64,000 nucleotides of DNA from Oegoconia quadripuncta (GCA_949316235.1 OX438744.1:3410001-3474000); one strand, 5' to 3'. Numbered from the stretch's first letter, positions 21,566 to 32,539 are shown. The notes: generated by a model from the sequence alone, not told the origin. Numbers and translations are program-made.

Positions 21566-21845
21566 CAAGGTTTGGTGTAGTGGTTAGAAACTCTGACCAC
21601 TATACCAAATGGTCGCGGGTTCGAATCCCGCTAGGGGCATATGTTTGTGTGATGAATACGGACATGTGTACCCGAGTTATGGATGTTTTCATTTATAATA
21701 AGTATTTATTTACAAAAAAAAAAAAATGTATTTATGTAATATATCAACAATCTGGTATCCACAACACAAGCCTATAGTTGCTTACTGTGGAGCTAGATGG
21801 CGCTGTGTGTGTGTGTAAGGATATTTATTTATTTATTTATTTTTA
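21566..21845 (+). mobile_element. SINE C, full-length copy
   Basis: Head GGTTTGGTGTAGTGGTTAG, box B GGGTTCGAATCCC at 21617-21629, body with ACATGTGTACCCGAGTTATG and AGATGGCGCTGTGTGTG, then an ATTT tail. This is the best-preserved member in the window. Confidence 0.88.
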
Positions 21846-21942
21846 AGGTCCTTATTGATACAGTACACTATAATGTCATCACAACAAAACATAAGGAATG
21901 CAATAAATGATTTGAGTTTGAGTTTGAGTTTGAGTTTGAGGA
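21846..21942 (+). repeat. LINE 3' tail with (TTTGAG)n
   Basis: GCAATAAATGATTTGAG followed by TTTGAG units to 21942, typical of LINE ends with short tandem tails. Confidence 0.55.
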
Positions 21943-22141
21943 TAAACAAACGTCCGCGATAAAGTTAATCCACGCGGGCGAAAGTGGCCGTTTTTATCAA
22001 TAATTCTAAATTTTCCAAAATAATCGTAATTAAAGCTGTTTAGGTAGGTATTATTTATAATTTGCTTTGAGGTTTTCAAGTGTATACAAAACTTGTCAAT
22101 GGTGGTGTTAGGCCTCGATTTTGAATAATATGTAATTGTGA

Positions 22142-22474
22142 CACAATGGTGTCGATTCGGATGTACAACGAACTAACTAAATTTAAAGCAGATACATCCT
22201 TTTCTAACACTATTAACATGAAAGGGACGACTATAAATTAAGTCCTGTCAAATTAAGTTAAGAGCTGTCAAAACAAGTCGCTCCATAGTATTTTAATCGT
22301 GACGTCGCTAGGTGTACACCTAATATTGATAAAGAAGTGCTTGTTTTGATCCTTTTACTTAATTTGACAGGACTTAATTATATGTCGTCCTTTTCATGTA
22401 TTAGTGGTTAGAAAAGGATACATATAATTTAAATTTAGTTTAGTTCGTTGTACATCCGAATCGACACCAATATA
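22142..22474. mobile_element. Palindromic fold-back MITE
   Basis: Arms GGTGTCGATTCGGATGTACA ... (22149) and its complement ending at about 22468 pair along about 140 bases, including TCCTGTCAAATTAAG and its complement. No coding capacity. I could not settle the target duplication. Confidence 0.8.
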
Positions 22475-22479
22475 ATCTT

Positions 22480-23110
22480 GATATTAATATTAAAGAAATC
22501 TCAAAGACTAAAATATAGATTTTTTATTGGTTATTTAGAAAAACAGTGAAAAACGTAATAATAACCACCTTCACCTTAGAATGAATACGGCACTTATGAC
22601 CACTCAATACGACATACACTACTTTATTAAAACAGGTAGCACAGATTGCCAAACTCCTTTTTAACCAAGTGATTTATTCCTTTGTAAATCTTACAGAAAT
22701 CGCACAGATAATTTCTCATATCCAACAAGTTATTGATTACGTCCCGTTTCTCTCATATAGAAATTCCACGATCGAAAGATATAACCTCTTTACCACAACT
22801 GCCAACCAGAGACAACACGGCGTAAATCCATCGTTCCACGTTCAAATTTCCCGCCGAAATATTTTCTCGCCCGCCATATTGCTCGGTTATGGGCCATAAA
22901 CTGTCCTTGGGATAGGAGCGGGGACGAGACGCCCGGACTACGGCGCGTGTGTTTTATGCTTTATAAATAAAATGAACGATATTATTGAATTGATATATTA
23001 TACTTATTGATGTTCATTGCTGTGAAATTAGTGATTGTTTACTTCTAAGAGGCCATGAAGTACGCAATGGCACTTTAACCATGTGCAAAAGACCTCACCT
23101 TCCACCTTCC
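22480..23110. other. Unassigned sequence
   Basis: A 76-codon frame at 22669-22899 has no motif. A GC-richer patch at 22850-22950 is unexplained. Confidence 0.45.
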
Positions 23111-23111
23111 A

Positions 23112-23182
23112 GTACCTCATTTTCACTTAACATCAGGTGTGATTAAGGTCAAGTACGAACCCGTCGTGCATAAAAAAAAAGA
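23112..23182 (+). mobile_element. SINE A 3' tail fragment
   Basis: TTCACTTAACATCAGGTGTG, GTCAAGTACGAACCCGTCGT and GCATAAAAAAAAA. Confidence 0.8.
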
Positions 23183-23212
23183 TTATAGAAAGTTACACCC
23201 CTATTACGTAGT

Positions 23213-23760
23213 ACCGCCTCCGTGGCTCAATGTGAACAACATAGGGTATACGAATCGGAAGTCGCGGGTTCGATCTCCAGCAGGGTATATGTTTAAGTAC
23301 TCTGTTTGGTTGGTTACCACCAACCACCACCTACTGAGCATTTTAAATGTCCGCCTAGCTAGCTACCGCCATCTTATCTAAGGCCCGTATTAATAAACCA
23401 ATCTTAATACAAGTCTTGAGGCTGTATCATGTATGCGTCTTAAGAAGTTGACGCTATCTCAAGCTCCGTGCTAATTTATAAACTAATCTTGACTCTACTT
23501 AGCTGACATCACTTCTCAAGTATTCGCTTCACCGGCGAATGAATGATAGTCATGAGTTTCGTTTATTAATACGCTCACCTCTCAAGTGAGTACTGATTGA
23601 GTATGCACATGCTTTTCAAGTCTCAAGTTAGGTTTATTAATCAACACGTTTACTTGAGACCGGTTATAAGACTGTTCTCAATCTTGAGAATGATGAGAAG
23701 TCTGCTGCTAAACAGGAACGTGAATAGTATTGTTGTGTTCCTGTTGCCAGAGATATTTAG
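23213..23760 (+). mobile_element. SINE A interrupted by a MITE
   Basis: Head and first half at 23213-23382, up to ACCGCCATCTTATCTA. The body resumes at about 23700 (CTGCTGCTAAACAGGAACGT, TATTGTTGTGTTCCTGTTG). The intervening 320 bases are a separate element starting GGCCCGTATTAATAAAC. Confidence 0.75.
23383..23699. mobile_element. MITE M copy 1 inside SINE A
   Basis: Begins GGCCCGTATTAATAAACCAA and is rich in CTCAAG/CTTGAG inverted motifs. A related 127-bp copy at 26680-26806 ends ATTTATCAATACGGCCC. Confidence 0.6.
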
Positions 23761-23861
23761 TTAATTAGTGATAGTGATAGGTCTAGAACGACCGTAGTCG
23801 TACTTAAATCGCAGTGGCGTTATAAAGACGCGTATCTACACTCGCCGGCGAGTAGCGAGTG

Positions 23862-24065
23862 TTGGAGGTTGTAGTAGCTTACATGTTAAAGCGAATGTGT
23901 CGGAGGTTGTAGGTAGTAGTAACATGTTAAGGCGAATGTGTCGGAGGTTGTAGGTAGTAGTAACTTGTTCAGGCGAATGTGTCGGAGGTTGTAGGTAGTA
24001 GTAACATGTTAAGGCGAATGTGTCGGAGGTTGTAGGTAGTAGTAACATGTTAAGGCGAATGAGCG
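23862..24065 (+). repeat. 41-bp minisatellite, about 5 units
   Basis: Units contain GGCGAATGTGTCGGAGGTTG and TAGGTAGTAGTAACATGTTAA and start near 23890, 23931, 23972, 24013 and 24054. The long minus-strand frame here is produced by the repeat. Confidence 0.93.
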
Positions 24066-24070
24066 TGAAA

Positions 24071-24639
24071 CGTGGCGTACGCGTTAAAATTTGAAATTGA
24101 AGATTGATTTTCATCGTGGCGGTATCTGTAGACATCGTGTACACGGAAAATATTCTCTTCTCCACAGAAACTTAATCAGTCCGTATAAAAGAGCTCAATA
24201 CATATTTCTGTCTCACCCGGCTCGAAAGTACATTTGTAAAACGAAATTAGCTCCGTCAATGTGATTGGCAGGCGGGCGGGAATCGGTCGTTTTTTCACTT
24301 CAACTCTGACCGACCGTCCAGTTAATCAAATCAGGGCACTGGGTGTATGTGTGGCAATCAGTGTTGCCAGCCATGTGATGATTACCTTGGCTACCGGGTA
24401 ATTTTGGTGGACGCGTGATTAAATTTACTCTTAACGAGTGCGGACACAGATTAATAATAAGTTATTTTTTATGACAAATATGGTTATAATTTTTTTTTGA
24501 ATTTTCTGGCAACATTTGTTAGTATATTTAGTATTTGCATATATTAGTATTTACATTCGTTTTGTTAAGTAGGTATTCCGATACTTTAGACCTCGAATTT
24601 TAGGTCGCTGATAAATTGCCGATGTAAACAGCAGGATTA
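24071..24639. other. Unassigned sequence
   Basis: No supported gene or repeat. Confidence 0.45.
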
Positions 24640-24980
24640 ACCGCCGCCGTGGCTCAATGTAAACAACATTGGGTTTACGATTCGGAGGTCGCGGGTTCGA
24701 TCCCCAGCGGGGTACATGTTTAAGTACTCGGTTTGGTCGGTGGTAGGGCATTTTAAATGTCCGCCTGGCTAGCTACCACCATCTTATCTAAATCTGCCGC
24801 CAAGCAGCAATGTTAATAGCATTGTTGTGTTCCGGTTGTCAGAGATAAGATAGCCAGTCCCCCAATATTGTTGGGGTTTCCGGGTCAGTACGCTTCCACC
24901 TTCGACCTCATCTTCACTTAACATCAGGTGTGATGGAGGTCAAACACCAACCCGTTATGCATAAATAAAAATAGAAAATA
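24640..24980 (+). mobile_element. SINE A, full-length copy
   Basis: Intact boxes GTGGCTCAATGT and GGGTTCGATCCCC, complete body, ending CCCGTTATGCATAAATAAAA. Confidence 0.9.
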
Positions 24981-25240
24981 AATTTCTCCATGTAACTAAC
25001 CAATACTCCATGCAACTGCGGTTTTCAAAGGGTTAGCTAGATGAATGCACAGTATAAATAAAAAATAAATATAAATAGTATCCAGATTACTCGACCCGTT
25101 GGGAGACACATCGATTTGCACCGAGTACACACCGTAAACCTGAAAAGTGGTTTTCACAGCTCAACAATAGTTTTTAACACCGTAATAGTTTCTATGAAGT
25201 TTTTCACATCCGAAATGCGCGGCAACCGTAATATGGCACA

Positions 25241-25323
25241 AATATGTACCCCGTTGGTGATCGAACCCGCGACCTCCGAAACGTAAATCCAATGTAGTTT
25301 ACATTGAGCCACGGAAGCGGTTA
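25241..25323 (-). mobile_element. SINE A head fragment
   Basis: Reverse of the tRNA-like head only: GATCGAACCCGCGACCTCCG and TTTACATTGAGCCACGGAAG. The body is absent. Confidence 0.75.
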
Positions 25324-25324
25324 A

Positions 25325-25739
25325 TTTTGATTGACACGTAGCAATATCTAAAATAAATGGCTGTGACGGACGGACAAACACTGAGGGGATTACGCAAGTG
25401 ATCCGTTTTTTTCCGGTCTGGTCAATTGCTGACCATTAGAAATATGTTTAAGTAATAAACGTTTTTGTGAATATTTTGCATTAGGACGTAACAAAGATAG
25501 ACGGCGAAGATTATCGCTTGTTTATACTGGATCCGTATATCAAGCAGCCATTCGGGACTTAATTACTAAATTTGTTTGCCCGAAGCATAAGGGTTTAAGA
25601 ATGTTCCAAATTATGCCTCGACCCGGTAAATTAGTCTTATAAGGATGTTGCGAACTCGGGAAAGATATTTCGAAAATTAATTTACTTGAGTGGAAAAGGC
25701 TCATGAAAAAATACACGGGTCTACCCTTGTCTTTATGCT
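25325..25739. other. Unassigned sequence
   Basis: No supported gene or repeat. Confidence 0.45.
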
Positions 25740-25759
25740 TACATCTTTGATATTCTATT

Positions 25760-26262
25760 ACGCTTGGACCTTTGTGCCCTCGTCAAATAGCTTGCTTGTT
25801 GTATCAACTTGGAATATTGTGCCTTTGTCAAATAGCTTCCTTGTTGTATCAACTTGGATCTTTGTGGCCTTGCAAATAGCTTGCTTGTTGTATCAACTTG
25901 GACTATTGGGCCTTTGTCAAATAGCTTCCTTGTTGTATCAACTTGGATCTTTGTGGCCTTGCAAATAGCTTGCTTGTTGTATCAACTTGGACTATTGGGC
26001 CTTTGTCAAATAGGTTCCTTGTTGTATCAACTTGGATCTTTGTGGCCTTGCAAATAGCTTGCTTGTTGTATCAACTTGGACTATTGGGCCTTTGTCAAAT
26101 AGCTTCCTTTTTGTATCAACTTGGATCTTTGTGGCCTTGTTAAATAGCTTCTTTGTTGTACCAACTTGGACTATTGTGCCCTTGTCAAATAGCTTCCTTG
26201 TTGTACGAAGTTGGATCTTTATGGCATTATCAAATAGCTTCCTTGTTGTATCAACTGAATTT
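25760..26262 (+). repeat. Two-step minisatellite, about 89-bp period of two 44-45 bp halves
   Basis: Alternating halves share TTGTATCAACTTGGA and AAATAGCTT.CTTGTTG. One half has TCTTTGTGGCCTTG, the other CTATTGGGCCTTTGTC. Later halves are more diverged. Overlapping frames encoding VVSTW/LLYQLG repeats on plus and a matching minus frame are by-products, since 89 is not a multiple of three. Confidence 0.93.
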
Positions 26263-26348
26263 CTACGAGAGTAATGAATCATAAATTGAAAATTTAGAAA
26301 ATCCCTGAGGATTTAAACATAATATCATGGTATACCAAGCAATTAGAA

Positions 26349-26572
26349 GTGATGTAGTGGATAGTGATCCTGTCAGCGAAACCAACGATTCCTAAATATA
26401 AATAGTAAATATTTGCGTGATGAATACGTACATTTACTCCCGAGCCATGGATGTTTATATAAATATTTATGTGTTTATCCGTTATCTAGAATCCACAGTA
26501 AAAGCTTTGCTTAGTTTGGGACTAGATGATTGGAGTAAGTGTTCGAAATATTTATTTAATTATTATTTAGTT
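26349..26572 (+). mobile_element. SINE B copy with damaged box B
   Basis: GATGTAGTGGATAGTGATCC, then the body with ATGGATGTTTATATAAATAT and the tail GGACTAGATGATTGGAGTAA. The box B region is replaced by CGATTCCTAAATATAA. Confidence 0.8.
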
Positions 26573-26885
26573 ACAAGTTAAATATCTTCTAAACAACTGA
26601 ACCGATTTTCATTAAACATGTCTAAGAACTACTTTCCTAGTTTAATCTTAACTATAAAAAAACCCGCACGAAACCGTTCTCAAGATTAAGATGACCTTAA
26701 GTTGACCCTTGAGAATCTGTTGCATATTAAAATAGTATCAAGAAAAAATGTATTGAGACTGAGACGCGATCTCAATCTTAAGGTGGATTTATCAATACGG
26801 CCCTTAAATTGGACCACGTATTGAGATACATCCGGACAACTCCGTGAAAACATAGCATCTGTCGTTTTTCGTCGGGGTTTAAAGA
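26573..26885 (+). repeat. Repeat G copy 4 interrupted by MITE M
   Basis: TTAAATATCTTCTAAACAAC, ACCGATTTTCATTAAACATG at left; GTATTGAGATACATCCGGAC and GTCGTTTTTCGTCGGGG at right. Between them lies a MITE at 26680-26806. Confidence 0.65.
26680..26806. mobile_element. MITE M copy 2
   Basis: Runs from TTCTCAAGATTAAGATGACC to ATTTATCAATACGGCCC and shares the ends of the element at 23383. It supplies part of an ORF but encodes nothing recognisable. Confidence 0.55.
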
Positions 26886-26899
26886 TGACGTCAGCGTAC

Positions 26900-27345
26900 G
26901 TTGGTAACGGTATTGTGAGGATGCGATGGGAGAGACAAATGAATAGTTCGAAAATCGAATATAGAATGCTGTTTATTAATCCAAGTAACGCATTATAAGA
27001 CAATATGATTACATGTTGTACATTGGTGATATACACATTACAGTATGTGTGCGTAGGCCATGCCCAGCTACGAGTATTTCGGAAGCCCACTGGCATAACT
27101 CGCAACGGAATCCACGGTGGTAATCCCAAACGACTATGAACTTCATGATATTTACGGCGTTATATAGCTTACAGTCTATGGCCACTGGAAATTCCGCCGC
27201 AAATTCGGACGCGAGCCACAGGCACTAGCTTACAGAATCAAAGCCTAGTTGACAGTATGACGACCATATGAGTTGGGGGTCATTATTGACATCACGTCAG
27301 TTATAATACGTCGGGTTACTTGGAGTCATATTATCGAGGAGGAGG
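26900..27345. other. Unassigned sequence
   Basis: Part of a 147-codon minus-strand frame (26686-27129) that starts in this segment and runs into repeat DNA. It has no motif I recognise. Confidence 0.4.
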
Positions 27346-27561
27346 AGGGTTTGGTGTGGAAATGTTATGAAGAGAGATGAAACGCATGTTACTAAGAAAG
27401 TGATGAAAATAGATGTCGATGGTTGGTAAGGAAGAGGAAGACCACGGAAAAGATGGATGGATTGTGTGAAGCGTGATATGAACGAAAAGGGCGTGATTGA
27501 TGAGGTAACGGCTGATAGAGGAGATTGGAAGAAAAAGACGTACTGCGCCGACCTTAGATAA
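27346..27561 (+). pseudogene. RTE-like LINE C-terminal end
   Basis: Reads NVMKRDETHVTKKVMKIDVD, a stop, GRGRPRKRWMDCVKRDMNEK, GVIDEVTADRGDWKKKTYC, ADLR and the natural stop at about 27559-27561. The GRGRPRKRW block and this terminus are hallmarks of a common lepidopteran endonuclease/reverse-transcriptase LINE. At least one in-frame stop and no upstream domains. Confidence 0.8.
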
Positions 27562-27649
27562 ATTGGGACCAGGGCAAGAAAGATGATGAACAGTTGAAAA
27601 TTAGTATATTATGTGGCTAACTAACTATTAATGTGCAATATAGAGTCGT

Positions 27650-27770
27650 AAGTCCTACATACACAAAGTTTCCCTTAAGGGTAGGCAAAGACCACAGACT
27701 TCCACTTGGTACGATTCCGACATACCTCTTTTGCTTCATTCACTCTCATAAGGTTGTTCATTGGGGAAGT
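27650..27770 (-). pseudogene. RTE-like LINE terminal peptide
   Basis: The minus strand reads MNNLMRVNEAKEVCRNRTKW and KSVVFAYP, then a stop. This matches the tail of the remnant at 3056-3477. It lies tail-to-tail with the plus-strand LINE just upstream, as at 2951-3477. Confidence 0.7.
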
Positions 27771-27909
27771 TCCTATTTTTTTTTCACTCTTCTCATTGTA
27801 TTGCATTGTTTGATACAAAATGAGTTCAAGGCCTGGAGAGAGTTAAACAGGTTTCTATGAAACTTTAGTCCGGTCTCCAGTCTCCACTGCATTATTTTTA
27901 GTAAACTAA

Positions 27910-28345
27910 CTTGTACGCAATAATATAATAATACAATCTAATGTATAAGTGAAGAAAATAAATGATTTTTGCATTGTATAGTCTCGTGATATTAAAATAT
28001 CGAAGAATATTTTTTTTTTATGCACAACGGGTTGGTATTTGACCTCATTCACACCTGATGTTAAGTGAAGATGAGGTCGAAGGTGGAAGCGTACTGACCC
28101 GGAAACCCCAACACATTTGGGAGGACTGGCTATCTTATCTCTGACAACCGGAACACAACAATGATATTTATATTGCTGCTTGGCGGCAGATTTAGATAAG
28201 ATGGTGGTAGCTAACCAGGCGGACATTTAAAATGCCCTACCACCAACAAATATAATAATAGACTCTAATGTATAAATAATGAAAATAAATGATTTTTATG
28301 TTGTACAGTCTCGTCATATTAAAATATTGACGAATATAAAAATAC
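27910..28345. repeat. About 97-bp direct repeat flanking a SINE
   Basis: 27912-28008 and 28248-28342 share AATATAATAATA, TCTAATGTATAA, GAAAATAAATGATTTTT, GTCTCGT.ATATTAAAATAT and GACGAATAT/AAGAATAT, clearly diverged. SINE A lies between them. They are too long and diverged to be a target duplication. Confidence 0.8.
28012..28246 (-). mobile_element. SINE A copy lacking the tRNA head
   Basis: Reverse of the body from ATGCACAACGGGTTGGTATT to GCCCTACCACCAAC. Sense start is GTTGGTGGTAGGGC, so head and box B are missing. Confidence 0.85.
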
Positions 28346-28870
28346 TAAATAATTATATCGCACCAAAGCATGTACAGGAGTTTCCATGCAGATCACGCGT
28401 CTTCAATTTGGTAGATTCGGACCTTTCGACCCTACCTCCTGCGACCTTACTGCCTGTCCTGTCGCTAAGCGAATGCGTAATTGATCAGGTTCGTTATTGA
28501 GGGATACTGGGTCGTAAGACCAGGGTTGTCGATTTCTCTGCACGGTGTGAGTTTTCGTATATATTTTTACACGACTGCGTGACAGAAACGACTCGGTTAG
28601 CTTAGGTTAGCTAATAACCTGAACGTTATGTAGGTAGGAACTCTACATATTTCTGTTTGCGCGTAAATAATTGAATTTGCTAAGTCGTGGAGTTTCTTAA
28701 TTTAGTTTTTTGAGCCATTTTTTTTGTGTCTTCGTATTAAATCTACGGAGTTACTCAAGTTTCTCCTTTTTATGTGAACTCTTTAAGTTTGATGTTAATA
28801 AATTCATATTATCTTATCTTTATCTTATTATTCATCTATTGTTAGACCTTCTTAAAGTGAAATAATATTA
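28346..28870. other. Unassigned sequence
   Basis: No supported gene or repeat. Confidence 0.45.
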
Positions 28871-29283
28871 GGTCCTTACCTATGAAATTGGCGTTTTGTT
28901 TGAAGAATTTCCATAAGACTTTTTTCTCCATACAAACATTTTTGATTATTTTTTGGGAACGGCAAATCCAAATTTAGCTAAACTTTGTGTGCATTATCGG
29001 ATAACATTAAGTTAAGTGTTAATTTTTAAAAGTAACCTTTGCATAAAAGTTTCAGCGAATCTAAGAAATGATTATGGGAAGCACATGAAAAAAGCTCCGT
29101 TCAAATTTTTTTTATTAGGTATGTGATTTAGCCCAGAAATTAAAAAATATTTCATGTGAAACCTTGAAATAATATTCCATTTTCTAAATAAAAAAAACAA
29201 ATTTGGATATAGCTTTGAAAATCGCAGGAATTGGGTACATATGATTAACTAAGAAAAAACTCCAATTTCATAGGTAAAGACCC
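28871..29283 (-). mobile_element. MITE N copy 3
   Basis: GGTCCTTACCTATGAAATTG at the left and CAATTTCATAGGTAAAGACC at the right. The interior is the reverse of the copies at 3494 and 17418. Confidence 0.82.
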
Positions 29284-29309
29284 AATATCAGCCCTTCTAA
29301 CTTCTGTAA

Positions 29310-29815
29310 TGTAATCATGTATGTTTGATTGCTCTTTCGTAAGGTGACAGATAGTCTTATGGAAGATTTGGGCGACTTCCTCTGGGTACGCGAAAGTCAA
29401 TCATACAGTTACATACATTTATAATTCTTCTTATTACTAGTGAAAGGGAGTGAAAATCAGAAGCTTTGCTGAGACCCCACCATTTCATCTCAACTATGTT
29501 CTAGTTCTAATAAACGACTAGGTAGTTTGTTAATTAATTTTGTGACGAATAAACATTTATATACGTGTCATCACTTGTACACGGCTATCGACTTTTGCTG
29601 CACAACATGTATATCGACCAGAGTCGTAGCGTACAGCTTCTTCTCAAATCTGCCGTAGCCTCAGCAACTGTGACGTCATTTGGTCTAGACAGAAGACATC
29701 TCCCTGCACCACTGCCTTCATTATACACCGCCGTTAGCAATACACAAATTGCAGGGATGCTAAAGAAAAAATGCAACGTCACTCGTCTAATTCCCCCGAA
29801 AACCGAGCATAGACG
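29310..29815 (-). repeat. Diverged relative of retroposon E
   Basis: Forward blocks GGAAGATTTGGGCGACTTCC, CACTTGTACACGGCTATCGA, TTTTGCTGCACAACATGTAT and AATGCAACGTCACTCGTCTA align in order with E copy 1. On the minus strand LTFAYPEEVAQIFHKTICHL parallels NGAFGFPQEAAKIFCKAFCH in E. The conserved frame suggests a formerly coding ancestor. Confidence 0.6.
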
Positions 29816-30075
29816 GGATGTTTTTCACTGAAAAACAATTATCAACTTCGCAAGCGTCGAAACCGCATTCGCTGCTCGTCTTTTTTTTCGCGGGGAAATG
29901 CGTTACGCGTACCGCTCGCCTGGGGATCGGCGAGACGGTGATGTGGGACTCCCCTCCCTGTCGGGAGGTATACCCACTAAACCCAGCGGCCTTCCTCGGC
30001 GGTAGGGAGGACCTTGGTACGCATAGGCGGCTTCCAGGTTTTCCTGCGCCCCGCCCCGTTTTAGATTAGCCTAGT
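29816..30075 (+). other. GC-rich segment with an unassigned 83-codon frame
   Basis: The frame 29818-30069 ends with GDSPPC-like and HRRLPGFPAPRPVLD residues. GC content is well above the flanks. It looks repeat-derived, but I cannot name the family. Confidence 0.35.
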
Positions 30076-30384
30076 TTTGCGTGGTTAGTCATAAATTCCT
30101 GTCCTTCGGAGAACATGTTAAACAATTGAAGTCAATTGAAGACGGTAACGGCTGTCAACTATATTTTTTCCTTACGATAATAAAAACTCAGCCGGTTTAC
30201 GAATATTTAAATAGTAACGGCGAAAGTTTTAATAAGTAAATATAACATTATTTCACGATCATCCAAGTCAGATATATCCCAAGAGTATTCCAACATTAAA
30301 ATATTAATACTTGAACAACATCCACGTATCACCTTCGAAATGCATACATGACATATTTAACACACTCCAAAACACTAATTAAGC

Positions 30385-30958
30385 CTTCAAGAAGAAGGCT
30401 GCCGGGGAAGCACTAGCAATTAGTGGGAACAATCTACGCATTCTCGCAAGGGCACTCACGAGGCTCTGCTGTCTGAGAAGACACATGCTCAACATGGGGC
30501 TCCGAGAAACGGGGATATGCAGACTTTGCCTCCTTGTAGAGGAATAAATAATAAATAAATATCTTTGCACAAACACACAGCGCCATCTAGGTCCACAGTA
30601 AGCATCTAGGCTTGTGTTATGGATACCAGCAGGTTGATAAACTACACAAATACATTTTTTTTGTAAATAAATACATGTATAAACGAAAAACATTCATAAC
30701 TCCGGAACATATGTCTGTATTCATCACCACATATCGAACCCGCGACCATTTGGTATAGTAGCAGACTTTCTAACCACTACACCAAGCAGGTCGTCGAGGA
30801 AATACCTGTACATGTGCAATGTGAATATGGCTCGCTGATGCGTAAACACAATATTCGCATTGGTGGCCACTTATTGCACCCGGATGAGATAAGACTATGC
30901 GCCAGGAAAATAATCCAATTCCTCAAAGAGGTAAATGTGAGCAACGAACTGTAGGTTA
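30385..30958 (+). pseudogene. RNase-H-type LINE C-terminus split by a SINE
   Basis: First part (30385-30545): AAGEALAISGNNLRILARAL, then LCCLRRHMLNMGLRETGICR and LC. After the SINE (from about 30797): EEIPVHVQCEYGSLMRKHNI, RIGGHLLHPDEIRLCARKII and QFLKEVNVSNEL with a stop. The CRLC...H..C knuckle followed by a PDEIRL block is the end of LINE polyproteins that carry an RNase H domain. GAGGAA flanks both sides of the SINE as a partial target duplication. The RNase H and reverse transcriptase domains are missing. Confidence 0.75.
30549..30795 (-). mobile_element. SINE C copy inside a LINE remnant
   Basis: Reverse body with ACACAGCGCCATCTAGGTCC and head ending ACACCAAGCAGGTCGTC. Box B is partly deleted (ATCGAACCCGCGACC). 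Confidence 0.85.
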
Positions 30959-31159
30959 GTGGCGATCACAATAGATCAGCAACGGTCGCAGTCATACTGG
31001 TTTCCGACGACAACTAATACCAATGGATATTTTTTAGTTGGTCGCCTTTTATGATATCCGTGTGAAGAAAGGGATGTGTTCTATACTATAGAAGATTACT
31101 AATGCGGTTTTCTAATACATATGTATGTCTAAACTGACTTACATATCATTTTTGTTCTG

Positions 31160-31720
31160 AGAAGCGTGCTATTCGTGCCATTTATAAATTAGGACCTAGA
31201 GTGTCTCTTAGAGATAAGTTTAAGGAAATTAATATCTTAACAATGGCTTCTCAATACATTTATGAGAATTTGTTATATGCAAAAAACTATAACCTTATTC
31301 GCTAAAAATAGTGATAGGCACAATATTAGTACAAGGAATAAGAACCAGTTATCTGTTTATGTTAGCCGACTTCACGAAGTTAGTAAATCTTTCAAGTAGA
31401 CATTCAAAATTTGCCTTTAAATAAATTTAAAGCAATCATAAAACAGAAATTATTAGCAAAAATGCTGTTATAAAATCACTGACTATTTGAATGATAAGCA
31501 AGCCTGGACATAGCTGTCTGATTATTCATATAATTAACAAATCACAAATTGTAACCCATAATCTGTTTAAAAGAGCAACCCTAGAGTTTCTTGTGCGTTC
31601 TTCTCTGGGGAGTCAGTTTTGTGAATGAGCAGTAAATTTAACTGTAATATTAACATTAATAGTGACGTTTTCAAGTGATAATTTTATCTTATGAAATAAA
31701 AATTTTGATTTGTTTTTGAA
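31160..31720 (+). pseudogene. Jockey-like LINE 3' end
   Basis: EKRAIRAIYKLGPRVSLRDK, FKEINILTMASQYIYENLLY and AKNYNLIR, a stop, then NSDRHNISTRNKNQLSVYVS and RLHEVSKSFK. This is the C-terminus of jockey-clade reverse transcriptases. The 3' part has AAATCACTGACTATTTGAAT, then AGCAACCCTAGAGTTTCTTG and CTGGGGAGTCAGTTTTGTGA near 31580-31625, and an A-rich end. Stops and frameshifts throughout. Confidence 0.85.
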
Positions 31721-32535
31721 TACGAGTACAAAAACCACATAAGTAATTTTCTTTATAAACCCTACAGCAGTGACATTAAAGTTGATAACCCTACACGGGT
31801 GGGAAGAGCTCACGGACACTTGAGCAATATCGTATTGTAACTGAATACATTACTGACCCATCCATTTTGTTGGCTCAGGTTTTCGCAAATTGTTCCCAGT
31901 AGGAGTTTCCCTTTCGATATTTTTCTTATTGTTATGTCACCTATATTGAGGAAATCGTATTTTCGGTGGTACTCTCAAAACTGGGTATCAGTGTCGGACA
32001 AAAAGTAATCCGATTAATGATTATTGTTTATGATTACTTCTTGTAATCTGTAATCATGATTACCTGTTAAAAATACCGGAAAATAGGGCATCTTAAATAA
32101 GTAATATAGAAGGTATTGCCATAGGTAGTTTTTTTTTTCAAAACTATAATATCTCTAACATGAGTATGTTACATTACGTAGGTAACAACCATACCCGAAC
32201 TACGTGTATTTTTTATCAATAAAAAATGGTTGTAACGCTCACCTCGGCTTACCCTTTACAGAGTTTTCAACGGATTTTTTGAAAGCTAATTTTTTAAAGC
32301 CGTTTATTATATTTAGGTCACTTTCTATCGGCTTACCCTTTTTAAAAGTAAAATCCATTAATTCGAGCTACCGCTGTCCAATACCAAAGACCCTTGGAAG
32401 AGTAACATCCATTTAAATGCTTACTGAAGGAGTTTAAGAGAATTTGGACTCGTCGTAGACCGTAACAGGCAGACCGTACTGATTTATATACCGCTGGGCG
32501 GAGGGCGCGCCATGCGTGGCTAGCGCAGGATATAT
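31721..32535. other. Unassigned sequence
   Basis: Contains CGGCTTACCCTTT twice (32247 and 32330), a small local duplication. No supported gene. Confidence 0.45.
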
Positions 32536-32539
32536 ATAC

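Noticed and set aside
23836..24165. 109-codon minus-strand repeat protein
   Set aside because: It is the 41-bp minisatellite read in one frame.
25690..26282. Overlapping ORFs with VVSTW and LLYQLG repeats, also open on the minus strand
   Set aside because: They translate a minisatellite with an 89-base period, which rotates the frame. No start context or conservation supports a protein.
26686..27129. 147-codon minus-strand ORF
   Set aside because: It starts in unassigned DNA and ends in MITE M, with no domain motifs and no codon-level support.
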